Under the pieces are notes generated by a model. The model worked only from the letters and a program-made list of their open reading frames with translations. It did no database searches and was not told the origin of the DNA. Shown here one piece after another: positions 50,953 to 59,584 of a stretch of 64,000 nucleotides of DNA (within the stretch, counting starts at the first letter, position 1; the number at the start of each line of letters is the position of its first letter). The translations under genes and the position numbers were made by a program. The stretch is from Lawsonia intracellularis PHE/MN1-00 (GTDB lineage: Bacteria > Desulfobacterota > Desulfovibrionia > Desulfovibrionales > Desulfovibrionaceae). Location of the stretch: NCBI RefSeq assembly GCF_000055945.1, contig NC_008011.1, positions 310,001-374,000 on the forward strand, written 5' to 3'.

Positions 50953-52386
50953 ATGAAAAAAATATATACATCTATTCATATCCTTTATATATTAATCGTA
51001 ACTAGTTATATATTAATTATATTATATTATTTTATAACACATAAAAATGTATATGCTAATACAACAAATAATTTATATAGTATAATCAGTTTATCCTCTC
51101 CTACTAATAGCTATAAAGAACACTATAATAATGTGAACAATCAAAAATACAAAAAAAATATACAAAAAAATATAGAGTATCACAGCTCAGCTGAAAAAAC
51201 TCAGAAGATATCAGCTAAATCTACTTTGCCCTACCCTCAAAAAATAGCAGATCCTCCTATACATTCTTTTCTACAAATGACTTCTGTTGCTATTCCACTT
51301 ATAGTAGGAGGATTATTTCTTAATAACTCTAGAGCAGAGAAAAATATCCATAATTTAAGAAATGATTATGTACCTAAGTTTAACTTTCATTATGAAGATT
51401 ATCTCCAGTTTGCTCCAGGTGCAGCTATGTTAGGATTAAAATTAGGTGGTCTAGAAGGAAGAAGTTCATGGGCAAGGATGCTTTTTGCTGATGCTATTTC
51501 TATTGGTTTAATGTTACCTACTGTAGAAATAATAAAAGTACATACAAAAAAGAAACGGCCTACTGGTTCTTCGCACCAATCTTTTCCTTCTGGTCATACA
51601 GCAAATGCATTTATGTTAGCAACAATGCTACATAAAGAATATGGGGAAACACATAACCGATGGTATAGCATTTTAGGTTATACAGCAGCTACAGCTACAG
51701 CTATTGGAAGACAACTCAACAATAGACATTGGCTTAGTGATACTATGGTAGGTGCAGGTATAGGTATCATGTCAACAGAGATAGGCTATCTTCTAACAGA
51801 TCTTATTTTTGAAGATAAAGGTATTATCCGACCTATTAGAGAACCAAAAACTATAGATAAAAATAGAAAACCTTCATTTTTAGGTCTATATGCAGGTATT
51901 AATCAAATGTCAGGCAAAACAAAAATAGACAGTGTAGAAATATCTACAGGAACTGGTGCTAATGTTGGTATAGAAGGAGCTTTATTTTTTAACCCCTATA
52001 TAGGAGTTGGGGGAAAGTTTTCTGCAGCAAACCTTCCCATATTAAAAGATGGAAAACTCCAAAAAGAAAGATACATAGATATACTTTCTGGGTATGGGGG
52101 ACTATATTTCTCTTACCCTCTCACAAGGAGAATTGGCTTAGGAAGTAAAGTTCTTGCAGGATATAATTATTACCGTCAATCCAAATCATTACCATCTTCT
52201 TCAATCAAAATAGGAGGAAAAAAAGGGTTAGGTATTTGTACTGGAGCTTCAATACATATTCTTGCTAATGACAGCTTAAGCGTATCATGTTTCCTTGACT
52301 ATAATTTTATACAATCACCTCTTCCAAAAGACAAAAAGTTGAGAGCTACACAAACCTTAGGTCTTTCAACAAATATTGCTTTTTAA
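50953..52386 (+). CDS. PAP2-family phosphatase with C-terminal outer-membrane-barrel-like domain
   Basis: A 477-residue envelope protein. Residues 8-28 form a signal or anchor helix, followed by a low-complexity Asn/Lys/Tyr-rich linker (35-90). The PAP2 core (about 105-290) has the three motifs intact: K195 to R202-P203, P212-SGH-215 and R253 with H259 and D263. These cleave phosphate from lipid phosphates. The C-terminal 170 residues (about 305-477) are Gly- and aromatic-rich alternating strands (FLGLYAGINQMSG, YIGVGGKFSAAN, GLGLYFS-like repeats) and end in NIAF, the terminal Phe typical of outer-membrane barrels. The substrate is unknown; a lipid A or undecaprenyl phosphate role is inference. 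Confidence 0.75.
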   Translation: MKKIYTSIHILYILIVTSYILIILYYFITHKNVYANTTNNLYSIISLSSPTNSYKEHYNNVNNQKYKKNIQKNIEYHSSAEKTQKISAKSTLPYPQKIADPPIHSFLQMTSVAIPLIVGGLFLNNSRAEKNIHNLRNDYVPKFNFHYEDYLQFAPGAAMLGLKLGGLEGRSSWARMLFADAISIGLMLPTVEIIKVHTKKKRPTGSSHQSFPSGHTANAFMLATMLHKEYGETHNRWYSILGYTAATATAIGRQLNNRHWLSDTMVGAGIGIMSTEIGYLLTDLIFEDKGIIRPIREPKTIDKNRKPSFLGLYAGINQMSGKTKIDSVEISTGTGANVGIEGALFFNPYIGVGGKFSAANLPILKDGKLQKERYIDILSGYGGLYFSYPLTRRIGLGSKVLAGYNYYRQSKSLPSSSIKIGGKKGLGICTGASIHILANDSLSVSCFLDYNFIQSPLPKDKKLRATQTLGLSTNIAF

Positions 52387-52503
52387 TATATTATAGTTTG
52401 GCTAATAATTAACTCTAATATAATAAAGATGTCTATCTTTCTTATAGAAAAAGTAAAAAGAATGATAAAAATTATTAATTATCCTCTTGGTAACAATATA
52501 AAA

Positions 52504-53340
52504 TTAACTATGTTTGATAAATGTCCCAGACTCTAGTTCTATAAATGCTTCCTGTAACTCATCATTTGTATTCATAACAATAGGACCACCCCATGCAATT
52601 GGTTCCTGTATAGGTTTACCAGAAACTAATATAACTCTTGCACCATCTAACCCTGTTTGAATAAATAAATCTTTTCCTGGATTAAATAAAATAGCACGCT
52701 TAGCTGGTATAAGAGCAGACTCAAAGCCACACTCACCCTCTACAATATATGCAAATACTGTATGTTGAGGATCAGTTGCAACTTGCCAAACTTTATCTGG
52801 TTTTAAAGTAAGATCAAAAAAATTAATATTAACATATTCTCCCTTGGTTGCGCCAGGAACATCTTTGTATTTACCTGTTACAACAGCAACTGTACCAGCA
52901 TCTTCTTCTACCTTAGGGATCATCTCTCTAGTAATATCTCTATATTTAGGAGCTACCATTTTATATATACGTGGTAAGTTAATCCATAACTGTAACCCTA
53001 AAAACCTTTCTGTAGCCTTAGGCATCTCCTGATGTAAAATACCACTGCCAGCAGTCATCCACTGACAACAGCCATCAAGTATACTCCCTTGATTACCTAA
53101 ACTATCTTTATGCTCAACATTACCTTGAATGAGATATGTAAATGTTTCTATCCCTCTATGAGGATGCATAGGAAAACCTTTTATATAATCTTCAGGATTT
53201 CGTGAGTCAAAGGCATCTAACATAAGAAATGGATCAAAATTCTTAACTGTTAATGATCCAAGAACACATACAAGATGAACACCAGCTCCATCAACTGACT
53301 TATACCCTGTAACTATTTCTTTAATAGTACGATGTGACAC
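52504..53340 (-). CDS. Pirin-family protein
   Basis: A 278-residue bicupin of the pirin family, some members of which act as quercetinases and others as regulators. Motifs include DPFLMLDAFDSRNPEDYIKGFPMHPHRGIETFTYLI, which holds the metal-binding His residues, then QWMTAGSGILHQEMP. The C-terminal cupin is the poorly conserved second half (LFNPGKDLFIQTG, ILVSGKPIQEPIAWGGPIVMNT). Function in this organism is unknown; an oxidative-stress role is only a guess. The gene stands alone, with a 203-bp gap upstream. Confidence 0.87.
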   Translation of the reverse strand: MSHRTIKEIVTGYKSVDGAGVHLVCVLGSLTVKNFDPFLMLDAFDSRNPEDYIKGFPMHPHRGIETFTYLIQGNVEHKDSLGNQGSILDGCCQWMTAGSGILHQEMPKATERFLGLQLWINLPRIYKMVAPKYRDITREMIPKVEEDAGTVAVVTGKYKDVPGATKGEYVNINFFDLTLKPDKVWQVATDPQHTVFAYIVEGECGFESALIPAKRAILFNPGKDLFIQTGLDGARVILVSGKPIQEPIAWGGPIVMNTNDELQEAFIELESGTFIKHS

Positions 53341-53476
53341 CTCAACCTTCCTTTTTATATATCTTACAATTCTTTAACAGTATATTAATTAATGTACCTT
53401 AGTAAGAGATAAGAAGAAATGATTATACACTATAAATGACTATATTATAATATATAAAAATTTAATTAAAAATTTT

Positions 53477-53518
53477 TATATTAGTTATTATGTTACATGT
53501 AACATAATAACTAATATA
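53477..53518 (-). terminator. 42-bp perfect palindrome, probable terminator
   Basis: Two 21-base arms meet at TTACATGTAA with no spacer, 26 bp beyond the stop of the minus-strand membrane protein gene. On that strand AAAATTTTTAATT follows, a usable U-run. It is the second 42-bp perfect palindrome in the window; the first is at 22892. Confidence 0.7.
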
Positions 53519-53543
53519 GTAATTATTAATGTAAAAATTATTG

Positions 53544-54893
53544 TTATATATTACTAAATTCAGAAGATGTATAACTATATCTATCACATAATAAAAGGAA
53601 GGTAGCTACAGTAGTTGCTAGTACTATCCAATAAATAAATCTATAGTCTGGTGTTGGTGTTACAATAAAATAACCTAAGTAATAACACACAGCAGAGCTT
53701 GAAAGCATTTTTACCTCAATACCAAGTAGGTCATTTCTTTTCAAAACATATAAAAATAGTATTCCTGCTAGAGGAATCCAGAAAATAGGTAGAAAAAGAA
53801 TGGGCAATATATTTTTTGTTGTATTAACATATGAATAAAGTATATCTGATGCCCTTCCTTTTTCAAAAGTAAATCCATAATTATTTTTATGCATCACAAA
53901 ATATGACACACATCTAGGTGTCTTTATAGGGAATCGACTAAAATTATTAAAAAGTCTTAATTTTGCTTGAAGATATGCCCATGGCTCATTCCTCATAACA
54001 GAATACCAATTTTCTTTTAATAAATTATCAGTTAGTTGAACTATTGAATAAAATTTCCATCCTTTATCTAAATGGACGATAGGAAGCTCTTCCACAGGAA
54101 ATTCATGTACAGTACTTTCTTTAAAAAAAAGATTTTTCCCTACTATTCTTGAAGTAGCAGCAATCTCATCTATTTTCATATGCATTGTAGGGCATTCTGA
54201 TTTTGCATCTAACATATATTTATTTATACCCCTTCCTATACAAAACAAACAGATCAAAATAATACAACTAACACCAAAAATATATATCTTTTTCCAATTA
54301 GGAAAACCAATCGTTACAAGGTAATACACTATTGGAGCAGAAGCCATAATAGCATTATCCCTTACCCAAAAAGCATATAGAAAAAAACATAGTGCTAAAA
54401 AAAATAGTAAATAACTGTAATAAGATTGTCGTTGGATATGTATTCCTAAATGAAACAAAGCAAAGGCAAAGAAAAAAGCATATGCCATTCCTATATCTTT
54501 CCATAGGACTCCTGAGAGCCCAGCAATAAAAGGTAATAAAGGTAATATAAGCCAAATCCAACTTATTCTATTCTTTTTACTATACATTAAACATAATAAA
54601 GCCGTTGCTCCAAAAAACATAAAAGTATGGAATAGCAACATAGGAATAGGCCCCTTATACACAAGAATAAAACATGACCAAACCCATGCCATAATGGGGG
54701 GATGCCAATCTTCATATGTATGAGTTACTGCCTGCTCATATTGAGATACACTATCAATACTCATTGCACCTGGCCAATAAGCTCCTACCAAAAAAGCCAT
54801 TTCACATAACAGTAATACTATAAACAATATTCTTTTAATATTTAATGACTGCTCCATAAAAAATAAAAAAGAGCCTAACCTATTTTTATCCAT
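53544..54893 (-). CDS. Polytopic membrane protein, glycosyltransferase-like (GT-C type)
   Basis: A 449-residue inner-membrane protein with about ten hydrophobic helices. After a helix it shows YWPGAMSIDSVSQYEQAVTH and YEDWHPPIMAWVWS, then GLSGVLWKDIGMAYAFF. Such a WP/DS plus HPP arrangement in a loop after helix 1 is typical of large membrane glycosyltransferases using lipid-phosphate sugars (possibly the DUF6020 group). This is recalled pattern only. No soluble domain is seen. A decayed second copy lies directly upstream (55085-55930), and the flavoprotein beyond it suggests a role in surface glycan synthesis. Confidence 0.62.
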   Translation of the reverse strand: MDKNRLGSFLFFMEQSLNIKRILFIVLLLCEMAFLVGAYWPGAMSIDSVSQYEQAVTHTYEDWHPPIMAWVWSCFILVYKGPIPMLLFHTFMFFGATALLCLMYSKKNRISWIWLILPLLPFIAGLSGVLWKDIGMAYAFFFAFALFHLGIHIQRQSYYSYLLFFLALCFFLYAFWVRDNAIMASAPIVYYLVTIGFPNWKKIYIFGVSCIILICLFCIGRGINKYMLDAKSECPTMHMKIDEIAATSRIVGKNLFFKESTVHEFPVEELPIVHLDKGWKFYSIVQLTDNLLKENWYSVMRNEPWAYLQAKLRLFNNFSRFPIKTPRCVSYFVMHKNNYGFTFEKGRASDILYSYVNTTKNILPILFLPIFWIPLAGILFLYVLKRNDLLGIEVKMLSSSAVCYYLGYFIVTPTPDYRFIYWIVLATTVATFLLLCDRYSYTSSEFSNI

Positions 54894-55084
54894 CCTATTT
54901 TCCTTACAAAACTATAAATATTTTCTGTTTATAGTTTGCTGAAATAATAACACTATTCATACATTGTTTACTTATAGAAAAAATATGAAGATGGTATTGA
55001 AGACTGCTCTGTTCATTTATTACTATTGTTATATTCTAATGAATACAAATTACATACTATCATGAGACTAGTTATTGTTGTTGA

Positions 55085-55930
55085 TATAATAGATCAATAG
55101 ATATCTAAAACTAGGTGTTATTACTCCTTTATTAAACTGAAATCTATAACTATTTTCCCACATTCCTAAATAATAACTCATCTTCTTTTTTAAAGGAAAA
55201 CTACTAAAAATTTTTTAAAGATTTCACTTTGCTTTCAGATATGCCCATGGTTAATTTTTTATAACTCAATACTAATTTTTTCAGATCTTCATTAGTTAAC
55301 ATCACTTTTCTATAAAAATTGATCCCTTTTACCTAAGGTAACTCAGGTAGATCTTTAACAGATAAACTATGTATTGGACTTTCTATAACAAAAAGATTTC
55401 TTTAAACAATATAAGATTTTACTTCTGTTTCATCTGTTTTTATAATTGAAGTAGGATTTATTTGTTCTGCACCTAATATAAAGTTATTAATATATTTTCC
55501 TATAAAAAAACATAGTAGTATTATACAACTTATTATAAAAAAAAACTTTTTTATAATAAGGGTTAAAAATTCTTATAGAATGATACACTGTAGGTGCAGC
55601 AGCCATAATGACATTATCCCTTATTTAAAAAGCATATAGAAAGATGGAATAGGACTAAAAATAGCCATATCCATCTTATTCTACTTTTTATATAACTCCT
55701 ATAAAGTAAAATATTGCTCCAAGAAACATACTAAAATGAAATAAGAGCATTAATGAGATGTATAATATAAAAAATGGCAAAGACTAAATTCATACCATAA
55801 TGGGAGGATACTAGTATACATATCTATGCGACAATGCCTGATGATATTGTTCAAAGCTATCCCACATTATGGCACCTGGCCAATAAGCTAAGAGTAGTAG
55901 TCCAACTCCACCTAAAAAACTATGTATTTA
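55085..55930 (-). pseudogene. Decayed paralogue of the 53544-54893 membrane protein
   Basis: The minus strand still encodes recognisable pieces of the neighbouring gene. Near the 5' end (around 55800-55890) it reads YWPGAIMWDSFEQYHQALSH, then VY-stop-YPPIMV-stop. The intact copy has YWPGAMSIDSVSQYEQAVTH, then YPPIMAWVWS-like text after EDWH. Farther on, a stretch near 55600-55640 matches the region before AFWVRDNAIM, and one near 55230-55260 matches the LQAKLRL region. At least two in-frame stops and an internal loss of about 130 bp (near 55640-55660) are visible. It is a duplicated gene turned pseudogene, not a misread frame. Confidence 0.85.
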
Positions 55931-55969
55931 AACAAGGGGCTCAAACCATAAGAAAATATCATATCCTTA

Positions 55970-57550
55970 CTAATTTGTTTCATGATATTCTTTTTCTATA
56001 TTAATATTCCATAATACTGACTTATCTATAGAAGGATCCATTAAACACTTCACTGCTTGCATAGCAGCAAGCATAGAATGATCCATATTATTATACCGAT
56101 GCATGCCATTTCGACCAATGGGATACATATTTGCTATACTATCCAAAAATTTTTGTACTTCAGCTATTCTAAAGTAGGTACCAAAGTAAGCAGGATATGC
56201 TTTTTTCACTCGTAGTATTGTAACGTCTTCTACATCTAAGCATGTAATAAATCCAAGAGAAATAAGTTCTTGAATGGCCATCTGTTTAAACGCATCATCA
56301 CTCATACTCCACAAATGAGCTCCTTCATTAGCAAAGTATTCAAGTCCTAACCATACCTTTTGAGGATCAGAAACTAAATAAGGACTCCAATTATTAAATA
56401 TTTGGACACGTCCAATAACAACATCTGATTCTTGTATATAAATCCAATTATCCTTTATAGGTACTGAATGATTACTTTCACGATCATTATCATCTCTTAA
56501 TCTTAAATTTTTTACTAACAGACCAACTGTAATAAAATCTCTATATACAAGACCATTACTTACTTCTTGTACTGATGATGGTGCATTTTTACACATTTCA
56601 ACAAGTTCTTTTAAAGGAATTGAAGAAATAACTGCACTACAGTCTACTCTAGATTGTTCACCATTATTACAGTTTTCTATATATACAGCTGTTACTTGAG
56701 AATCCTCTATATCTAAGCCAACTACTTTATGATTTAATAAAAGTGTAGCACCTAGTGCAGTAGCTTCTTTAGCTACAGTTTCCCATAAATGACCAGGACC
56801 AAACTTAGGATATAAAAATTGCTCTATTAAGCTTGTATCTGTATTTTTTTGCTCAATTGTTTTATCAGATTGAAAAATTTTACGGATAGCATGACGTAAT
56901 ACCCTAGCTATAGAAATACCTTTTATACGCTGTGCACCCCACTCTGGCGAAATATCTGAACAAGGTACCCCCCATACTTTTTGAGTATAATCACGAAAAA
57001 ATGTTTTATATAACTCTCTTCCAAAGCGGTTAATAAAAAAGTCTTCTAAATTTTTTTCTGACTTTATAGGAAAAAAACAAACTCTTATATATCCAATTCC
57101 CATTTTAACTACACGTAGTATACCTAATTTTTTTATTGTCGAATATTTTAGAGAAATAGGATAGTCAAAAAATTTACGGAGATAAAATATTCTTGATAAC
57201 CGTCTACGAATCAACATGACTCTATCTTCTTTTTCAGGATCTGGACCATGAATAACGTCTTCATCTCTGTTATATTCCTGGCTACTTGAAGGGAAGTCCT
57301 TCTTATCACTTTTCCCTTGCAACGGCAGGATATCCAACCACCATTTCATGACTTGAGCAGACTTTGAAAAAAACCTATGCCCTCCTATATCCATTCTATT
57401 TCCTTTATAAACAATGGTACGCGCAAGTCCTCCTACCTGACTTTCTAATTCAACAATAATTACTTTATGTTTTCCTGAGCGAAGTAATTCTAACGCTGCT
57501 GTAAGACCTGCTGGACCAGCACCAAGGATTATAACAGGATCACTCTTCAT
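55970..57550 (-). CDS. FAD-dependent oxidoreductase, UDP-galactopyranose-mutase-like
   Basis: A 526-residue cytoplasmic flavoprotein. The N-terminal dinucleotide fold is VIILGAGPAGLTAALELLRSG (residues 6-26), followed by GGLARTIVYKGNRMDIGGHRFFSKS, the FAD-contact block of the amine-oxidase/mutase clan. Later, YTQKVWGVPCSDISPEWGAQRI and NMYPIGRNGMHRYNNMDHSMLAAMQ match proteins related to UDP-galactopyranose mutase that sit in glycan loci. It lies upstream of the decayed membrane gene and its intact copy on the same strand, so a role in a surface-sugar pathway is likely. The exact substrate is unknown. Confidence 0.75.
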   Translation of the reverse strand: MKSDPVIILGAGPAGLTAALELLRSGKHKVIIVELESQVGGLARTIVYKGNRMDIGGHRFFSKSAQVMKWWLDILPLQGKSDKKDFPSSSQEYNRDEDVIHGPDPEKEDRVMLIRRRLSRIFYLRKFFDYPISLKYSTIKKLGILRVVKMGIGYIRVCFFPIKSEKNLEDFFINRFGRELYKTFFRDYTQKVWGVPCSDISPEWGAQRIKGISIARVLRHAIRKIFQSDKTIEQKNTDTSLIEQFLYPKFGPGHLWETVAKEATALGATLLLNHKVVGLDIEDSQVTAVYIENCNNGEQSRVDCSAVISSIPLKELVEMCKNAPSSVQEVSNGLVYRDFITVGLLVKNLRLRDDNDRESNHSVPIKDNWIYIQESDVVIGRVQIFNNWSPYLVSDPQKVWLGLEYFANEGAHLWSMSDDAFKQMAIQELISLGFITCLDVEDVTILRVKKAYPAYFGTYFRIAEVQKFLDSIANMYPIGRNGMHRYNNMDHSMLAAMQAVKCLMDPSIDKSVLWNINIEKEYHETN

Positions 57551-57970
57551 AATAATATTCTCATTATAATAAGTAGGATAGCTAAAGTAAAAAAATGACT
57601 TTAATTGTCAGAAGTCAAATATTCAAGAAATATAAATACAATAATGTATAATAGCCTATTATCTATATTCGTGATATATAAAATGTTATCTAGATAATGT
57701 TAGCTATTTTTGATATTCATACTTGCCTAGACAGCACAGTTAATATTCATATCTATTTTTAAATTTATTGATAAATATAAAAAGTACCTCTGCCTAGTTT
57801 TAGCTATATGTATTACTCCAAGTTGATACAACTAACCTTCAAAACATCCATTAAAATTAGTGAATTACAAAATCAAAGCAGTTAGATAAAAAAATATTTA
57901 ACTTAAGATAATAAAACAATTTTCGATCTTTTTTCCCAAATTAGGACTTATAATCTATTGGAGTTCAATA
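57551..57970. other. 420-bp gap between the flavoprotein and VanX-like genes
   Basis: An AT-rich divergent gap without a coding frame I would support. A GGAG ribosome site precedes the plus-strand gene. A TATAAT at 57949 lies too close to the start to be its -10 box. No tRNA or clear hairpin was seen. Confidence 0.4.
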
Positions 57971-58636
57971 ATGAACAATTTTATTACTTATAGCCAACCT
58001 ACTCTCCCAGCTGGATTTGTAGATGTACAAAAAGTAATACAAAGCATATTAGTTGATCTAAAATATGTAGGAAGCGATAATTTTGTAGGAAGACCCATTC
58101 CAGGGTATAATACAAATCGGGTCATATTATCAAAAGAAGCTACTGTTGCTCTTGCAAATGTACAAACTGAATTGCAACAATTTGGTCTTAGTTTATTAAT
58201 TTATGATGCTTATCGACCAACACAAGCTGTTGACGCATTTATTAACTGGTCAAATGAACCAGAAGATAAAAAAATAAAACAAAAGTATTATCCAATACTT
58301 ACAAAAAAAGAAATATTTGATCAGCAATATATTATGAAAAAATCTTCTCACTCACGTGGCAGTACTGTAGATTTAACTATTGTTTCATTTAATAATACAA
58401 CAAATCAAAATAACATGTTTTATACTCCTCTTGATATGGGTGGTATTTTTGATTTTTTCGGTAAAGAGTCACATCCTGACTTCCAAAATATTACCCCCCA
58501 ACAAAAAGCAAATAGGCTATTTTTACGTACAATTATGACAAAATACGGCTTCACTCCAATTTCTAATGAATGGTGGCATTTCACCTTAGCTAATGAACCT
58601 TTCCCAGAAACATATTTCAATTTCCCTATAGAATAA
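57971..58636 (+). CDS. D-alanyl-D-alanine dipeptidase (VanX/DdpX family)
   Basis: A zinc enzyme that splits D-Ala-D-Ala dipeptides. Length is 221 residues, similar to VanX (about 202). Motifs: LLIYDAYRPTQAV, with the substrate-site Arg (R82); the zinc ligands H127 and D134 in SSHSRGSTVDLT; and E200 and H203 in SNEWWHFTL. All catalytic residues are present. There is no signal peptide, so it acts in the cytoplasm. It stands alone with no vanA, vanH or transport genes beside it, so peptidoglycan dipeptide recycling (as for DdpX) is more likely than glycopeptide resistance. Confidence 0.9.
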   Translation: MNNFITYSQPTLPAGFVDVQKVIQSILVDLKYVGSDNFVGRPIPGYNTNRVILSKEATVALANVQTELQQFGLSLLIYDAYRPTQAVDAFINWSNEPEDKKIKQKYYPILTKKEIFDQQYIMKKSSHSRGSTVDLTIVSFNNTTNQNNMFYTPLDMGGIFDFFGKESHPDFQNITPQQKANRLFLRTIMTKYGFTPISNEWWHFTLANEPFPETYFNFPIE

Positions 58637-59207
58637 AAATTCTATAATTAATGTGAATGATAGTATTGCATTATAATGATCAGTAATTAATTATTACTAA
58701 TTCTCTACTATAAATACTTATTTTTCTTTTTTTGAGAACTAACTTCTTATAAAAAAAGCAAATTTATCCTTAGTAAGATAAAATAATTACTCAAAACTCA
58801 AAAAAATCTGGTTGAGTTGTTTAAACAACTCACGTAGAATTCTATTTCTTAACTATGTTATTGGTATAGAGTAAAATTAAAAAATAAATAGGCTTATAAG
58901 TTAGTTGTAACTTTTTATCTTATTTGGAAAAAGAGCAAAATCCCCTTCAAATACATTTTATATCTAGTAACTAAATCGGGATGTAATGTAAAAATAATAC
59001 TAATAATGTTAACTAATCAAAAAAATAGTAATATAATAAGTAAAAAAGTTGGCTAAGTTAAAATGCATTATATGCAATTAATAATAAAACTAAAACTTCC
59101 TCTCTCTAGTACGCTAGAGGCAGGTGTTATGGCTGAGGTAGCTGCTCTTCATATCATATGCAGTTAGTTTATACCTACACCTATTAATTAAAGAAGGCTG
59201 TTATCTT
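58637..59207 (+). other. 571-bp gap before the selenoprotein gene
   Basis: Contains a 20-bp perfect palindrome TGAGTTGTTTAAACAACTCA (58813-58832), possibly a terminator of the VanX-like gene, and near 59104 a hairpin CTCTAG-TACG-CTAGAG, followed by a GC-richer stretch (about 59100-59165). That last stretch may be a leader of the selenoprotein gene or a remnant. A 12-codon frame starting at 59129 is too short to support. No RNA gene was recognised. Confidence 0.45.
58813..58832. terminator. 20-bp palindrome downstream of the VanX-like gene
   Basis: A perfect inverted repeat TGAGTTGTTTAAACAACTCA without spacer, about 175 bp after the stop. No U-run follows. It may be a weak hairpin or an operator-like site. 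Confidence 0.35.
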
Positions 59208-59534
59208 ATGATTAATGTAACAGAAAATGCTAGAAAAGAGCTTGAAACTTACTTTACAAATAAAGAAAAAAGTCCTCTTCGGATATATCTTGCTTCAGGT
59301 GGCTGAAGCGGACCACGATTAGCATTGGCTCTGGATGAGCCAAATCAACAAACTGATACAATACTTGAAGAGGGCGATTTAACGTTTTGTATTGATAACG
59401 AACTACTTTCTTCTGTGAAATCTGTAACCGTTGATATGAATTATATGGGATTTAATATTGAACCAGAAATTCCTCTCAATGTAGAAAATGGCGGAGGTGG
59501 TTGTGGTAGTTGCTCTTCAGGTGGATGTGGTTAA
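59208..59534 (+). CDS. HesB/IscA-like selenoprotein (in-frame TGA read as Sec)
   Basis: An A-type Fe-S scaffold-like protein of 108 residues. From ATG 59208 the frame reads MINVTENARKELETYFTN, then LRIYLASGG-TGA-SGPRLALALDEP; the TGA (59304-59306) is codon 33. It stands where IscA/HesB proteins have their first conserved Cys (GGGCSGF type), so Sec replaces Cys. The frame continues without stops to a Cys-rich end (GGGGCGSCSSGGCG), which supplies the other cluster cysteines. A hairpin resembling a bacterial SECIS follows the TGA. Related HesB-like selenoproteins are known in sulfate-reducer relatives. An AAGAAGG ribosome site lies 10 bases before the ATG. A caller without Sec would report only the C-terminal 69 residues. 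Confidence 0.88.
59325..59343 (+). promoter_or_regulatory. Candidate bacterial SECIS hairpin
   Basis: The stem TTGGCTC/GAGCCAA (7 bp) with loop TGGAT lies 18 bases after the in-frame TGA; the loop begins about 25 bases after it. The loop contains GG, and the distance falls within the range expected for bacterial SECIS elements, which bind SelB. It is inside the coding region, as usual in bacteria. Confidence 0.65.
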
Positions 59535-59544
59535 CTTATAATAA

Positions 59545-59584
59545 CAAGCTAGGATTACACTTAAACTATGTAATTCCTAGCTTG
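59545..59584. terminator. Terminator between the selenoprotein gene and fumarase beta
   Basis: A 14-bp stem with one bulged base (CAAGCTAGGATTAC with GTAATTCCTAGCTTG) lies between convergent genes and overlaps the last codons of the fumarase beta gene. It probably ends both transcripts. Confidence 0.7.

Noticed and set aside
54894-55969. Gap between the membrane protein and flavoprotein as plain non-coding DNA
   Set aside because: Translated pieces clearly match the neighbouring gene, so it was listed as a pseudogene instead.
59129-59167. Twelve-codon frame upstream of the selenoprotein gene
   Set aside because: Too short, with no ribosome site pattern or known leader peptide features.
59325-59534. 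A stand-alone 69-residue gene starting after the TGA
   Set aside because: It would begin in the middle of the IscA-like fold; upstream codons continue the family pattern in the same frame, so the TGA is better read as Sec.
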